Origin: Sinorhizobium mexicanum | Lineage (GTDB): Bacteria > Pseudomonadota > Alphaproteobacteria > Rhizobiales > Rhizobiaceae | NCBI RefSeq assembly: GCF_013488225.1 | Contig: NZ_CP041241.1 | Coordinates: forward strand, 620,001-684,000 | DNA length: 64,000 nt | Direction of reading: 5' to 3' | Shown here: positions 44,815 to 53,242 of the stretch, piece after piece | Numbering within the stretch: the first letter of the stretch is position 1 | How the letters are laid out: each line of letters begins with the position of its first letter | The notes under the pieces: generated by a model | The model's database searches: none | Seen by the model: the letters and a program-made list of their open reading frames with translations, nothing else | Told to the model about the DNA's origin: nothing | Position numbers and translations under genes: made by a program

Positions 44815-45612
44815 ATGTCACATAGGAAGCAGTTTCTCAGAGCCTCGAAACCCGACGCGGCTTCAGCAGAGGACTTCGTTCTCGCCGCTCTCACAACGGA
44901 TCTGCAAGGCTGGGCACTGTTCCTCGATATCGATGGTACGTTGCTTGACCTGGCCGCAACGCCGGACGCAGTAGTCGTTCCGCCTTCTTTGCCTGCGAAC
45001 CTCGATGCCTTGTCGAAAAAACTCGGAGGTGCCCTGGCACTCGTGACCGGTCGCGACCTTGGCTATGCCGAGCAGCTTTTTTCGCCATTCCTCTTTCCGA
45101 TCGCGGGTCTTCATGGTGCCGAACGCCGCGATGCAGACGGCCGGGTGCACAAAGCCGCCGATACGTCGGAATTTGAGCAGTTGAAGGCCGATCTTGTCGC
45201 CGATACGGCTAACTGGCCCGGTGTTCTGATCGAGGACAAGGGAGCGGCGGTCGCCGCGCACTACCGGCTTGCTCCGGACAAAAAACTCCAGCTTGAACCG
45301 CTGATCGAGCGGGCGTTGATCCGGGCAGGGCCAAACTGGACGATCCAGCATGGCAAGATGGTGATCGAAATCCGTCCGGCCCGTGCCGACAAAGGCGACG
45401 CAGTCGAGGCGTTTCTCGCGCAGCCACCTTTTGCCGGGAGGCGCGCAATCGCCGTCGGGGATGACGTGACCGACGAAGCGATGTTTCGCACGGTTAACCG
45501 GCTCGGCGGCTACTCGATCCGTGTCGGACCGCCGTCGCCTGCGAGCGAAGCGGTCGGCACCGTTCCCTCTGCCGAAGCTCTGCGCGGCATCATCGCTGCA
45601 TTGGTTCCCTGA
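44815..45612 (+). CDS. otsB: trehalose-6-phosphate phosphatase
   Basis: A 265-residue HAD phosphatase. The nucleophile motif is LFLDIDGTLLDLA (about 37-49), the middle motif VTGRDLGYAEQLF (about 80), the Lys motif VIEIRPARADKGDAVEAFL (about 184-202) and the acidic motif AVGDDVTDEAMF (about 211-222). It removes phosphate from trehalose-6-phosphate. It precedes otsA by 64 bases in an otsBA operon, divergent from the ROK gene. The ATG at 44815 is the first in frame, with a weak ribosome site. Confidence 0.95.
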   Translation: MSHRKQFLRASKPDAASAEDFVLAALTTDLQGWALFLDIDGTLLDLAATPDAVVVPPSLPANLDALSKKLGGALALVTGRDLGYAEQLFSPFLFPIAGLHGAERRDADGRVHKAADTSEFEQLKADLVADTANWPGVLIEDKGAAVAAHYRLAPDKKLQLEPLIERALIRAGPNWTIQHGKMVIEIRPARADKGDAVEAFLAQPPFAGRRAIAVGDDVTDEAMFRTVNRLGGYSIRVGPPSPASEAVGTVPSAEALRGIIAALVP

Positions 45613-45676
45613 ATATGTGTTGGTCGCCTGAATATTTGAGCACCTGACCTATTTTCTTGCACGAAAGGAGGTCGGC

Positions 45677-47128
45677 ATGGGCCGTCTCGTCGTTGTTTCC
45701 AATCGCGTACCCGTTCCGGACAAGGGTGGTATTGCGCCCGCCGGCGGGCTGGCGGTTGCGCTGAAGGTCGCCCTTGAAGAGCATGGCGGCATATGGATGG
45801 GCTGGTCGGGGAAATCGAGCGGTGAGCACGAGCCGCAGCCGCTTGCACAACTGCAGCAGGGCAACATTACCTATGCACTGACGGATCTGACCGACACGGA
45901 TTTTGAGGAGTATTACCAGGGCTTTGCCAACCGGGTTCTTTGGCCGATCTGCCACTACCGGCTTGATCTCGCCGAGTACGGCCGCAAGGAAATGGCCGGC
46001 TATTTCCGCGTCAACCGCTTCTTCGCCCACCGCCTTGCCCCGCTTGTCAAACCCGATGACGTCATTTGGGTGCACGACTATCACTTAATCCCTCTCGCGG
46101 CAGAGCTGCGCGAGATGGGCTTGAAGAACCGCATCGGTTTCTTCCTCCACATTCCCTGGCCGCCCGCGGACGTGCTCTTCACGATGCCGGTTCATGAGCA
46201 GATCATGCGCGGCCTGTCCCACTACGACGTCGTCGGCTTTCAGACCGACCATGACCTTGAGAACTTCGCCGGCTGTCTCAGGCGGGAGGGCATCGGCGAT
46301 GAGCTCGGCGGAGGTCGCTTCAGCGCCTATGGCCGCGTATTCAAGGGCGACGCCTATGCAATCGGTATCGAGACTGCCGCCTTTGCCGAATTCGCCAAGA
46401 AGGCATCGACCAACAAGACGGTTAAAAGAACGCGTGAGAGCATTGGAAATCGCAGCCTGATCATCGGTGTCGATCGCCTCGATTATTCCAAGGGGATCAC
46501 GCAGCGCATCGACGCGTTTGAGCGCTTTATCCTGGCCAATCCAGCCCAGCATGGGCATGTGACCTATCTACAAATCACGCCGAAGTCCCGCTCCGAAGTG
46601 CCGGAGTACGAAGCCATGCAGCGCATGGTTGCCGAACAGGCCGGCAGGGTGAACGGCGCGATCGGTGCCGTCGATTGGGTCCCGATACGCTATATCAACC
46701 GCTCGATAGGCCGCCACATTCTTGCTGGGCTTTACCGGCTTGGCAAAGTCGGCCTCGTGACCCCGCTTCGAGATGGGATGAACCTCGTTGCAAAGGAATA
46801 TGTGGCCGCGCAGGACCCGGACGATCCCGGTGTGCTTCTGCTTTCGCGTTTCGCCGGAGCTGCTCGCAAGCTGCACGGCGCGCTGCTCGTCAACCCGTAC
46901 GACATAGAGGGTACCGCGAACGCCATGGCGCGAGCGCTGAGCATGCCGCTGGAAGAACGGAAGCAGCGCTGGAAGACGATGATGGATCACTTGCTGGAAC
47001 ACGACGTTACGCGCTGGTGCCAGGATTTTCTTGATGATCTGACGGGGAGACCAAACGAGCCTGGAGAACACTCAAATGGAGGGCAAGCCGCGTATCCCGC
47101 CAAAACCGGGATAGAAGCGAGCGACTAA
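45677..47128 (+). CDS. otsA: trehalose-6-phosphate synthase
   Basis: A 483-residue GT20 glycosyltransferase. It starts GRLVVVSNRVPVPDKGG, with WMGWSGKS (about 39), VWVHDYHLIPLA near 133, IGFFLHIPWPPADVL (about 151-165), VDRLDYSKGITQRI (about 262-275) and LVTPLRDGMNLVAKEY (about 360-375), where nucleotide sugar is bound. AGGAGGT precedes the ATG. It forms trehalose-6-phosphate from UDP-glucose and glucose-6-phosphate; with otsB it gives an osmo- and desiccation-protection module. Confidence 0.97.
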   Translation: MGRLVVVSNRVPVPDKGGIAPAGGLAVALKVALEEHGGIWMGWSGKSSGEHEPQPLAQLQQGNITYALTDLTDTDFEEYYQGFANRVLWPICHYRLDLAEYGRKEMAGYFRVNRFFAHRLAPLVKPDDVIWVHDYHLIPLAAELREMGLKNRIGFFLHIPWPPADVLFTMPVHEQIMRGLSHYDVVGFQTDHDLENFAGCLRREGIGDELGGGRFSAYGRVFKGDAYAIGIETAAFAEFAKKASTNKTVKRTRESIGNRSLIIGVDRLDYSKGITQRIDAFERFILANPAQHGHVTYLQITPKSRSEVPEYEAMQRMVAEQAGRVNGAIGAVDWVPIRYINRSIGRHILAGLYRLGKVGLVTPLRDGMNLVAKEYVAAQDPDDPGVLLLSRFAGAARKLHGALLVNPYDIEGTANAMARALSMPLEERKQRWKTMMDHLLEHDVTRWCQDFLDDLTGRPNEPGEHSNGGQAAYPAKTGIEASD

Positions 47129-47226
47129 AGCGCGTCGCATTCAAACGGCCCCACGCATGACTACAGTAGCTTTGCTCTGGCAAGTCATACTTCGTCCTTG
47201 AACTTCACCTGCCCCCGCCGACAGGA

Positions 47227-48258
47227 TCAGATATTCTCCGGCGTAAAAATGTCGAAAGGCAGGAAGGTCTGTCCCGGCACACCGGCCGCGCCTCGATCGA
47301 TTGCCCCGACCATCAGGGTGATTGTCTCCCGCACGAGTGCGGGAACGGGTGTGGCGATCGCCATCGTGACTGCCTCGTCGGCGAGAGCTGCGCGCGATTC
47401 CGGTGTGAGCTCGTTGACGACCACCAGCAGCTTGCGCTCGAGCTTTTCCTCTCGGATCGCCGAGATCGCGCCCTCCATCCCCCCGCCGCAGACATAGAAA
47501 CCGATGAGGTCCGGGTGCCGCCGCAGAAGATCGAGGGTCGCCTCGTGGGTGATTTCGGCGGTATCGAGATTGACCATCGTGTCGAGCACTTCGAATTCGG
47601 GCGCGTTCTCGCGAAAATAGGAGCGAAAGGCGATCTCGCGGAGTTCGTGCCCGTGGAAACGGTGGCTGCCGACGAAGGCTGCGACTTTGCCGGGGCGGTT
47701 CGCTGCCTTGGCGATCATCCAGGCCGCGGTTCGCCCAACCTTGTGGTTGTTCAGGCCGACATAACCCTCACGCACTCCGGCTGCGAAATCGGAAAGCAGC
47801 GAGAAAACCGGAATGCCTCGCTCCTTCAGTTCCTCTATCACTGCCGTGACGGCCGGATAGTCCGGTGCGACAAGCGCTATCGCCTGGTTGCGCGCCGCCA
47901 TCGCCTTCAGCTTTTCAGTGATGCCCGCCGGGGTGGAGTTGGGAACGAAGTCCACATGAGGGAGGGCGCGGACATGGGTCAGCGACAGCGACGCGTTCTC
48001 GATCTCCTTCGCAAGGGCCTGATAGAAAGATTGCTGCGGCTTTTGCAGGAGAAAGCCGAGACGATATTGCGGAAGATCCTCGAACACGCGTTGGCGAAGC
48101 AGGCCAACGGCGTGATAGCCGATCGCCTTGGCGGCATCAAAAACCCGTCGCGCGGTTTCCTCGCGTACCGGATGACGCCCGTTCAAGACCCGGTCGACCG
48201 TGGCAACGCTCACGCCCGCGGCTTGCGCAAGATCCGCGATCGTCGGTCTCCTCGTCAT
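47227..48258 (-). CDS. LacI-family regulator divergent from mocDEF
   Basis: A 343-residue LacI/GalR regulator. HTH PTIADLAQAAGVSVATVDRVLNG (about 5-27), hinge YHAVGLLRQRV, effector domain with GFLLQKPQQSFYQAL, PVFSLLSDFA and YVCGGGMEGAISA. ATG 48258 has AAGGAGGGA upstream; an open extension to 48351 lacks one. It shares its promoter region with mocD and probably represses it. Ligand presumably the methylated compound or its product. Confidence 0.9.
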   Translation of the reverse strand: MTRRPTIADLAQAAGVSVATVDRVLNGRHPVREETARRVFDAAKAIGYHAVGLLRQRVFEDLPQYRLGFLLQKPQQSFYQALAKEIENASLSLTHVRALPHVDFVPNSTPAGITEKLKAMAARNQAIALVAPDYPAVTAVIEELKERGIPVFSLLSDFAAGVREGYVGLNNHKVGRTAAWMIAKAANRPGKVAAFVGSHRFHGHELREIAFRSYFRENAPEFEVLDTMVNLDTAEITHEATLDLLRRHPDLIGFYVCGGGMEGAISAIREEKLERKLLVVVNELTPESRAALADEAVTMAIATPVPALVRETITLMVGAIDRGAAGVPGQTFLPFDIFTPENI

Positions 48259-48337
48259 GGCGTCCCTCCTTGAAATTATCCCCTCAAGCATGAGGTTGTC
48301 GTTATGATGGAATTTGAGAGAATATATCATGACTGCA

Positions 48338-48351
48338 TTGAGAATTGTCAA
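48338..48351. promoter_or_regulatory. imperfect palindrome, candidate LacI operator
   Basis: TTGAGAATTGTCAA (12 of 14 positions symmetric) lies midway between the divergent LacI and mocD starts. CCTCAAGCATGAGG is a second small inverted repeat about 50 bases away, nearer the LacI gene. Either could be the operator. Confidence 0.35.
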
Positions 48352-48416
48352 AAGTCAACATACGCTCCCTTCATCGAATTTGGGGCGCAAGCGGGAGTGC
48401 GCTTCGGGAGGAAGAG

Positions 48417-49508
48417 ATGACGACGGTCGCGACGAAAAGAGATTACAGCCTGCTCGGGCGCGATGCCACGGCGGCGGTCGCCAAGGGCCTTTCCGCGGCG
48501 GAGTGGTATCACACCGATATTCCGCGCAAGCAGATGAAGGAATTGATGAAACGCGAGGATGGGCCGGCCATCTGCGACACCTTCCTCTGGCTCGGCAGCA
48601 TGGTGCTGTTCGGCGGGCTCGGCATTCACTTCTGGGATACTTGGGCGGCCGTGCCGCTTTTCCTCGCCTACGGTGTCCTTTACGGCTCGGCATCCGACAG
48701 CCGCTGGCACGAATGCGGTCATGGCACCGCGTTCAAGACGATGTGGATGAATGATGTGGTCTATCAGATCGCCTGTTTCATGATCATGCGCAATCCGGTG
48801 ACCTGGCGCTGGAGCCATACCCGCCACCACACCGATACGGTCATCGTCGGCCGCGACCCGGAAATCGCGATCATGCGCCCGCCGGACCTTCTCCGGCTCG
48901 TTCTCAACTTCTTCGGCATCATCGACGTCTGGCACGCGATGGTCGACATGGTGCGAAACGCTTTCGGCGTGATCAGCGCCGCGGAAAAGACCTTCATTCC
49001 GGAAATGGAGCGGCCGAAGGCGATCCTGGTCGCCCGCATCTGGCTGGCGATCTATGTCGCGACGATCGCCCTGTCGGTCTATCTCGGCTCCATTCTCCCG
49101 CTGATGTTGATCGGCCTGCCGCGGCTTTACGGCGCCTGGCATCATGTCTTGACGGGCCTGTTGCAGCACGGCGGGCTTGCTGACAACGTCACCGATCACC
49201 GGCTGAACAGCCGCACGGTCTACATGAATCCGGTGAGCCGTTTCATCTATTGGAACATGAACTACCACGTCGAACATCACATGTTTCCGATGGTGCCCTA
49301 TCACGCCTTGCCGAAGCTGCACGCGATGATCAGGCACGACCTGCCGGCGGCAAACCCGTCCATGCTGCACGGCTATCTGGAAATGATCCCGGCCTTCCTC
49401 AGGCAGCTCAAGAACGAGGACTACTTCCTGAAGCGCGAATTGCCGCCGACGGCAAAGCCCTATCGCGAAGAGTTCCATAGCGATCGGGTCATCAACGCCG
49501 CCGAGTGA
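48417..49508 (+). CDS. mocD: membrane di-iron oxygenase, rhizopine catabolism protein MocD-like
   Basis: A 363-residue fatty-acid-desaturase superfamily protein. Three His boxes are HECGH (98-102), HTRHH (134-138) and HVEHH (284-288), plus four hydrophobic segments. In rhizopine catabolism MocDEF is reported to remove the O-methyl group of 3-O-methyl-scyllo-inosamine; MocD is the oxygenase. GGGAGGAAGAG precedes the ATG. It is followed by ferredoxin mocE and reductase mocF in the same order as known moc loci. The true substrate here could be another methylated cyclitol or amine. Confidence 0.86.
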   Translation: MTTVATKRDYSLLGRDATAAVAKGLSAAEWYHTDIPRKQMKELMKREDGPAICDTFLWLGSMVLFGGLGIHFWDTWAAVPLFLAYGVLYGSASDSRWHECGHGTAFKTMWMNDVVYQIACFMIMRNPVTWRWSHTRHHTDTVIVGRDPEIAIMRPPDLLRLVLNFFGIIDVWHAMVDMVRNAFGVISAAEKTFIPEMERPKAILVARIWLAIYVATIALSVYLGSILPLMLIGLPRLYGAWHHVLTGLLQHGGLADNVTDHRLNSRTVYMNPVSRFIYWNMNYHVEHHMFPMVPYHALPKLHAMIRHDLPAANPSMLHGYLEMIPAFLRQLKNEDYFLKRELPPTAKPYREEFHSDRVINAAE

Positions 49509-49559
49509 GCGTGGAAAACGACAACCCTTCAAAAACCTTGCATTGAATGGAGGAAACCC

Positions 49560-49877
49560 ATGAGCGCGAATTGGGTCGAGGTCTGTGCGGCCGACGAGAT
49601 CGATGAAGAAGACGTCATCCGTTTCGATCACGAGGGGAGAACCTTCGCCGTCTATCGCAGCCCCGATGATGAATATTTCGCGACCGACGGGCTCTGCACC
49701 CACGAGCACATTCATCTCGCCGATGGCCTGGTGATGGACGACATCATCGAATGTCCAAAGCACAACGGCCGCTTCAACTACAAGACCGGCCAGGCCAGGG
49801 GCGCCCCCGTCTGCGTCAACCTCCGGACCTATCCGGTAAAGGTTGAGGCCGGCAGCGTCTTCATCGCGATTTCCTGA
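49560..49877 (+). CDS. mocE: Rieske-type ferredoxin, MocE-like
   Basis: A 105-residue Rieske [2Fe-2S] protein. Cluster ligands are Cys46 and His48 in LCTHEHIHLADG, and Cys65 and His68 in CPKHNGRFN. It carries electrons from MocF to MocD. It starts 51 bases after mocD with GAGGAAACC ahead and is 43 bases upstream of mocF. Confidence 0.92.
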   Translation: MSANWVEVCAADEIDEEDVIRFDHEGRTFAVYRSPDDEYFATDGLCTHEHIHLADGLVMDDIIECPKHNGRFNYKTGQARGAPVCVNLRTYPVKVEAGSVFIAIS

Positions 49878-49920
49878 CGACAATTGCCTTAACGTCGAGC
49901 CGGCGGAGGGAGGAGAAGGC

Positions 49921-51147
49921 ATGGCACATATCGTCATCGTGGGCGCCGGCGAATGCGGTGCGCGGGCGGGGTTTGCGCTGCGGGAAAAAGGCTTCGACGG
50001 CGAAATCACATTGATCGGCGCCGAACCGCATCTTCCCTATGAGCGGCCGCCGCTTTCGAAGGCCGGGCTTGCAGGCGCCGAGGGGCCGAAATACGTCGCG
50101 AGCGCCGAGCGCTACGAGGAGGCCGGGATAACCGTGCTGACAAATGCTGTCGTGGAGAGGGTCGCCCGTGAGGACAAGGCTGTGCGGCTCGGAGACGGCC
50201 GATCGATCAAGTATGACCGGCTGCTGCTCGCAACCGGCGCACGTCCGCGGGCGTTTCCAGGCGCGTCCGAAAACTCCGCGCGTATCCGGGTCCTCAGAAC
50301 CCATGCCGATGCCCTCGCGATCCGGCCAGCGCTTGCGGCGGGCCGAAAGGTCGCCATCATTGGCGGGGGCTTCATCGGCCTCGAACTGGCCGCAACGGCG
50401 CGCAAGCTGGGCGCCGAGGTCACGCTTGTCGAGGGTCAGCCGCGTCTTCTGACCCGCGGCGTGCCGGAAGAGATAGCCACCGTCGTCGCTGAAAGGCATC
50501 GGCATGAAGGCGTCGAAATCATCTGTGGCGCGAAGATTGCCGCGCTCGATGGTGGCGAGCGCGAGGCGCGCATTCATTTTGCCGATGGCGGCGGTCTCTC
50601 CGCCGATCTCGTCATCGTCGGCATTGGTGCGGTGCCCAACACGGAACTGGCGGAAGCTGCGGGCCTTGCGATCGACAACGGCATTGCCGTCGACGAGACG
50701 CTGCGGACGTCAGATCCCGACATCTATGCTGCTGGCGACTGCTGCTCCTTCCCGCTGTCGCATTACGGCGGGCGGCGGGTGCGGCTCGAGGCGTGGCGCA
50801 ACGCCCAGGACCAGGGAACTCTGGTCGCCATCAACCTGATCGGCGGGTCAGATGCCGTCTCCAGTGTGCCGTGGTTCTGGTCGGATCAATACGACCTGAC
50901 GCTGCAGATCGCCGGCCTTGCCGACGGCGCGGCGGCGACGGTTCGGCGCGACATGGAGGAGGGGGCCTTCATTCTCTTTCATCTGGATGGCGAAGGCCGG
51001 CTGATCGCCGCAAGCGGCATCGGCCCCGGCAATGCCGTTGCCCGCGACATCCGCCTTGCCGAAATGCTGATCGCTGCCGGCAGTCGCCCGGACCCAGAGG
51101 CGCTCGCTTCTCCGGGCACCAAGCTCAGGAAGCTGCTGGCGGCGTGA
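49921..51147 (+). CDS. mocF: FAD-dependent ferredoxin reductase, MocF-like
   Basis: A 408-residue NAD(H)-dependent ferredoxin reductase. The FAD fold is IVIVGAGECGARAGFALRE (about 4-22) and PYERPPLSK (about 40-48); the NAD fold is VAIIGGGFIGLELAATARKLG (about 144-164). DIYAAGDCCSFPLSHYGGR (about 268-286) is the second FAD signature. The reductase C-terminal domain follows, with VPWFWSDQYDLTLQIAG. GGAGGAG precedes ATG 49921. It completes the three-component oxygenase with mocD and mocE. Confidence 0.93.
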   Translation: MAHIVIVGAGECGARAGFALREKGFDGEITLIGAEPHLPYERPPLSKAGLAGAEGPKYVASAERYEEAGITVLTNAVVERVAREDKAVRLGDGRSIKYDRLLLATGARPRAFPGASENSARIRVLRTHADALAIRPALAAGRKVAIIGGGFIGLELAATARKLGAEVTLVEGQPRLLTRGVPEEIATVVAERHRHEGVEIICGAKIAALDGGEREARIHFADGGGLSADLVIVGIGAVPNTELAEAAGLAIDNGIAVDETLRTSDPDIYAAGDCCSFPLSHYGGRRVRLEAWRNAQDQGTLVAINLIGGSDAVSSVPWFWSDQYDLTLQIAGLADGAAATVRRDMEEGAFILFHLDGEGRLIAASGIGPGNAVARDIRLAEMLIAAGSRPDPEALASPGTKLRKLLAA

Positions 51148-51190
51148 AAGCCGCAACAATCAAATCTTGCGTTCCTCAAGGGAGATCTCG

Positions 51191-52012
51191 ATGAGACACC
51201 GCCGCCCGACTGTTGCCGATCTTTTGTCGATCAAGGGCCAGAGGCAGCTTACCATGCTGCGGGTCGTGACGCTTGAAGAGGCGGAAGCCGCCGAAAGGGC
51301 ACGCATCGATCTCGTCTCGGTCCCTCCCGCGCTGCTCGGCCCGGAATTCAGGGAGGCAGCACCGTCTGTCTTCGCCTTCCCGGGTCTCGAATATGGCGAC
51401 CATGTCACGGCCGACGACTATATCCGCGCGGCCTTCAAGGCGCTAAAAGCAGGCGGTGATGCCGTCTATTGCGCCGCGAGCCTTTCGATCGTCCGACGCA
51501 TGCGCGACGAGGGCATTCCCGTTTGCGGCCATGTCGGACTCATCCCCTCGAAGGCGACCTGGACCGGCGGCTTCCGCGCGGTCGGCAAGACCGCGGAAAG
51601 CGCACTTGAGATCTGGCGGCAGGTGAGGGCGCTCGAAGAGGCGGGAGCATTCGCTGCCGAGATCGAGGTCGTCCCGGCAGAGGTGGCTGCGGCGATCTCG
51701 AAGCGGAGCTCGCTGCTGATGCTTTCGATGGGCGCTGGCGCCGGATGCGATGCGCAATATCTTTTCGCGGAAGACGTGCTCGGCCAAAATCGCGGCCATT
51801 ACCCTCGTCACGCGAAGGTCTACCGCAATTTTGCCGCCGAATATGCGAGACTGCAGCAGGAGCGCATCGCGGCCTTCCGCGAATATGCCGAGGACGTTCG
51901 TTCCGGCGCCTATCCGCAAAATCCGCATATGGTCGGGATCGAGCCGCAGGAGCTGGAGGAATTCCTCGGCAAGCTCGATGCGCAGGAGGGGACTTCCTTG
52001 CGCGCAGGATGA
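51191..52012 (+). CDS. ketopantoate hydroxymethyltransferase-like (PanB fold) protein with altered metal site
   Basis: A 273-residue PanB-family TIM barrel. GHVGLIPSKATWTGGFRAVGKTAE and AGAFAAEIEVVPAEVAAAI with the catalytic Glu match PanB, as does SMGAGAGCDAQYLFAEDVLG. However, the usual metal-binding LVGDS becomes DLVSVPP, the DMPF motif is FAFPG and the VKLEGG motif is VYCAAS. So ketopantoate synthesis is unlikely; the enzyme may use the same 5,10-methylene-THF chemistry on another oxo acid. AAGGGAG precedes the ATG. It follows mocF by 43 bases and precedes purU, pointing to one-carbon handling. Interpretation of the lost site is mine. Confidence 0.8.
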   Translation: MRHRRPTVADLLSIKGQRQLTMLRVVTLEEAEAAERARIDLVSVPPALLGPEFREAAPSVFAFPGLEYGDHVTADDYIRAAFKALKAGGDAVYCAASLSIVRRMRDEGIPVCGHVGLIPSKATWTGGFRAVGKTAESALEIWRQVRALEEAGAFAAEIEVVPAEVAAAISKRSSLLMLSMGAGAGCDAQYLFAEDVLGQNRGHYPRHAKVYRNFAAEYARLQQERIAAFREYAEDVRSGAYPQNPHMVGIEPQELEEFLGKLDAQEGTSLRAG

Positions 52013-52235
52013 CCGCGAGAGCGCCTTTTCAGACGCAAAAACGTCGCTGCAGCACTTGGTATCGCACTCGGTTTTATCCTTTAATTGGCCCGCCCAGGGA
52101 AGCATCGCAGTAGGGCCCAATGCATGTCGCCAAAAAGTGTGCAGCGGTTTGGAACAACGACATGCGTGAAAACAAAGACCTACAGCGCCGCGCGCCCAAT
52201 CGGACGCGCAAAGGTCGCTGGGAGCACCTTGAATG

Positions 52236-52281
52236 GCTGCATGATTCCTTAAATCGATTCCGACTTAAGGAATCATGCAGC
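52236..52281. repeat. rhizobial palindromic intergenic element
   Basis: Left arm starts GCTGCATGATTCCTTAAATCG, right arm mirrors it (CGACTTAAGGAATCATGCAGC): a 21-bp stem with one mismatch and a 4-nt loop. I recall closely similar palindromes between genes of many Sinorhizobium genomes. It sits 26 bases before purU and may act as a 3'-end or promoter-region element. Confidence 0.7.
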
Positions 52282-52306
52282 AGACACGCGACAGCAAGGA
52301 CGAATG

Positions 52307-53191
52307 ATGCACACTTACGTTTTGACAGTATCCTGCAAATCCACCCGCGGCATCGTGGCTGCGCTTTCCGGCTACCTCGCCGAACAGGGCTGCAACATCA
52401 TCGACAGCTCGCAGTTCGACGACCTCGAAACGGGCCTGTTCTTCATGCGCATCAGCTTCATTTCGGAAGAAGGCGTCGGCTGCGCGGCGCTTGAGGAAGG
52501 GCTGAAGCCGATAGCCGCGAAATTCGCAATGGAAACGGCTCTTCACGACCAGTCGGAACGTACCAAGGTGCTTTTAATGGTGTCGCGTTTCGGCCACTGC
52601 CTGAACGACCTGCTCTACCGCTGGAAGATCGGCGCGTTGCCGATCGACATTGTCGGCGTCGTCTCCAACCACTTCGACTACCAGAAGGTGGTCGTCAACC
52701 ACGACATCCCGTTCCACTGCATCAAGGTGACGAAGGAGAACAAGCCGAAGGCGGAAGCGCAGCTGATGGAACTCGTCGAGCAGACTGGCGCCGAGCTGAT
52801 CGTGCTCGCCCGCTACATGCAGGTGCTGTCCGATGCGCTCTGCAAGAAGATGTCGGGGAAGATCATCAACATTCATCACTCGTTCCTGCCGAGCTTCAAG
52901 GGCGCCAACCCCTACAAGCAGGCCTATGAGCGCGGCGTGAAGCTGATCGGCGCGACGGCGCATTACGTTACCGCCGACCTCGACGAGGGTCCGATCATCG
53001 AGCAGGACATCGCCCGCATCACTCATGCGCAAAGTGCCGAGGACTATGTCTCGATCGGCCGCGACGTCGAAAGCCAGGTGCTGGCGCGTGCCGTCCACGC
53101 CCATATCCACCACCGCTGCTTCATCAACGGCAACCGCGTCGTCGTCTTCCCGCCGAGCCCGGGAAGCTATGCCTCGGAGCGGATGGGGTGA
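52307..53191 (+). CDS. purU: formyltetrahydrofolate deformylase
   Basis: A 294-residue protein: N-terminal ACT domain (about 3-80, TYVLTVSCKSTRGIVAALS) and C-terminal formyl-transferase fold (about 90-290) with KVLLMVSRFGHCLNDLLYRW, VIVLARYMQVLSDAL-like LIVLARYMQVLSDAL and INIHHSFLPSFKGANPYKQAY, with the catalytic Asn/His/Asp set. It hydrolyses 10-formyl-THF to formate and THF. ATG 52307 has AGGA six bases ahead; ATG 52304 is a close alternative. After mocDEF and the PanB-like gene it fits release of C1 units from demethylation; purU genes next to demethylase loci are known from glycine-betaine catabolism. Confidence 0.95.
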   Translation: MHTYVLTVSCKSTRGIVAALSGYLAEQGCNIIDSSQFDDLETGLFFMRISFISEEGVGCAALEEGLKPIAAKFAMETALHDQSERTKVLLMVSRFGHCLNDLLYRWKIGALPIDIVGVVSNHFDYQKVVVNHDIPFHCIKVTKENKPKAEAQLMELVEQTGAELIVLARYMQVLSDALCKKMSGKIINIHHSFLPSFKGANPYKQAYERGVKLIGATAHYVTADLDEGPIIEQDIARITHAQSAEDYVSIGRDVESQVLARAVHAHIHHRCFINGNRVVVFPPSPGSYASERMG

Positions 53192-53242
53192 ATCTGGTCT
53201 CGCTGAGCGAAAACAGGGGGCCGGTGACCTCGGGGTGGCGGT

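Noticed and set aside
48348-50009. 553-codon minus-strand open frame over mocD and mocE
   Set aside because: It spans two well-supported plus-strand genes and their gap; composition is shadow-like.
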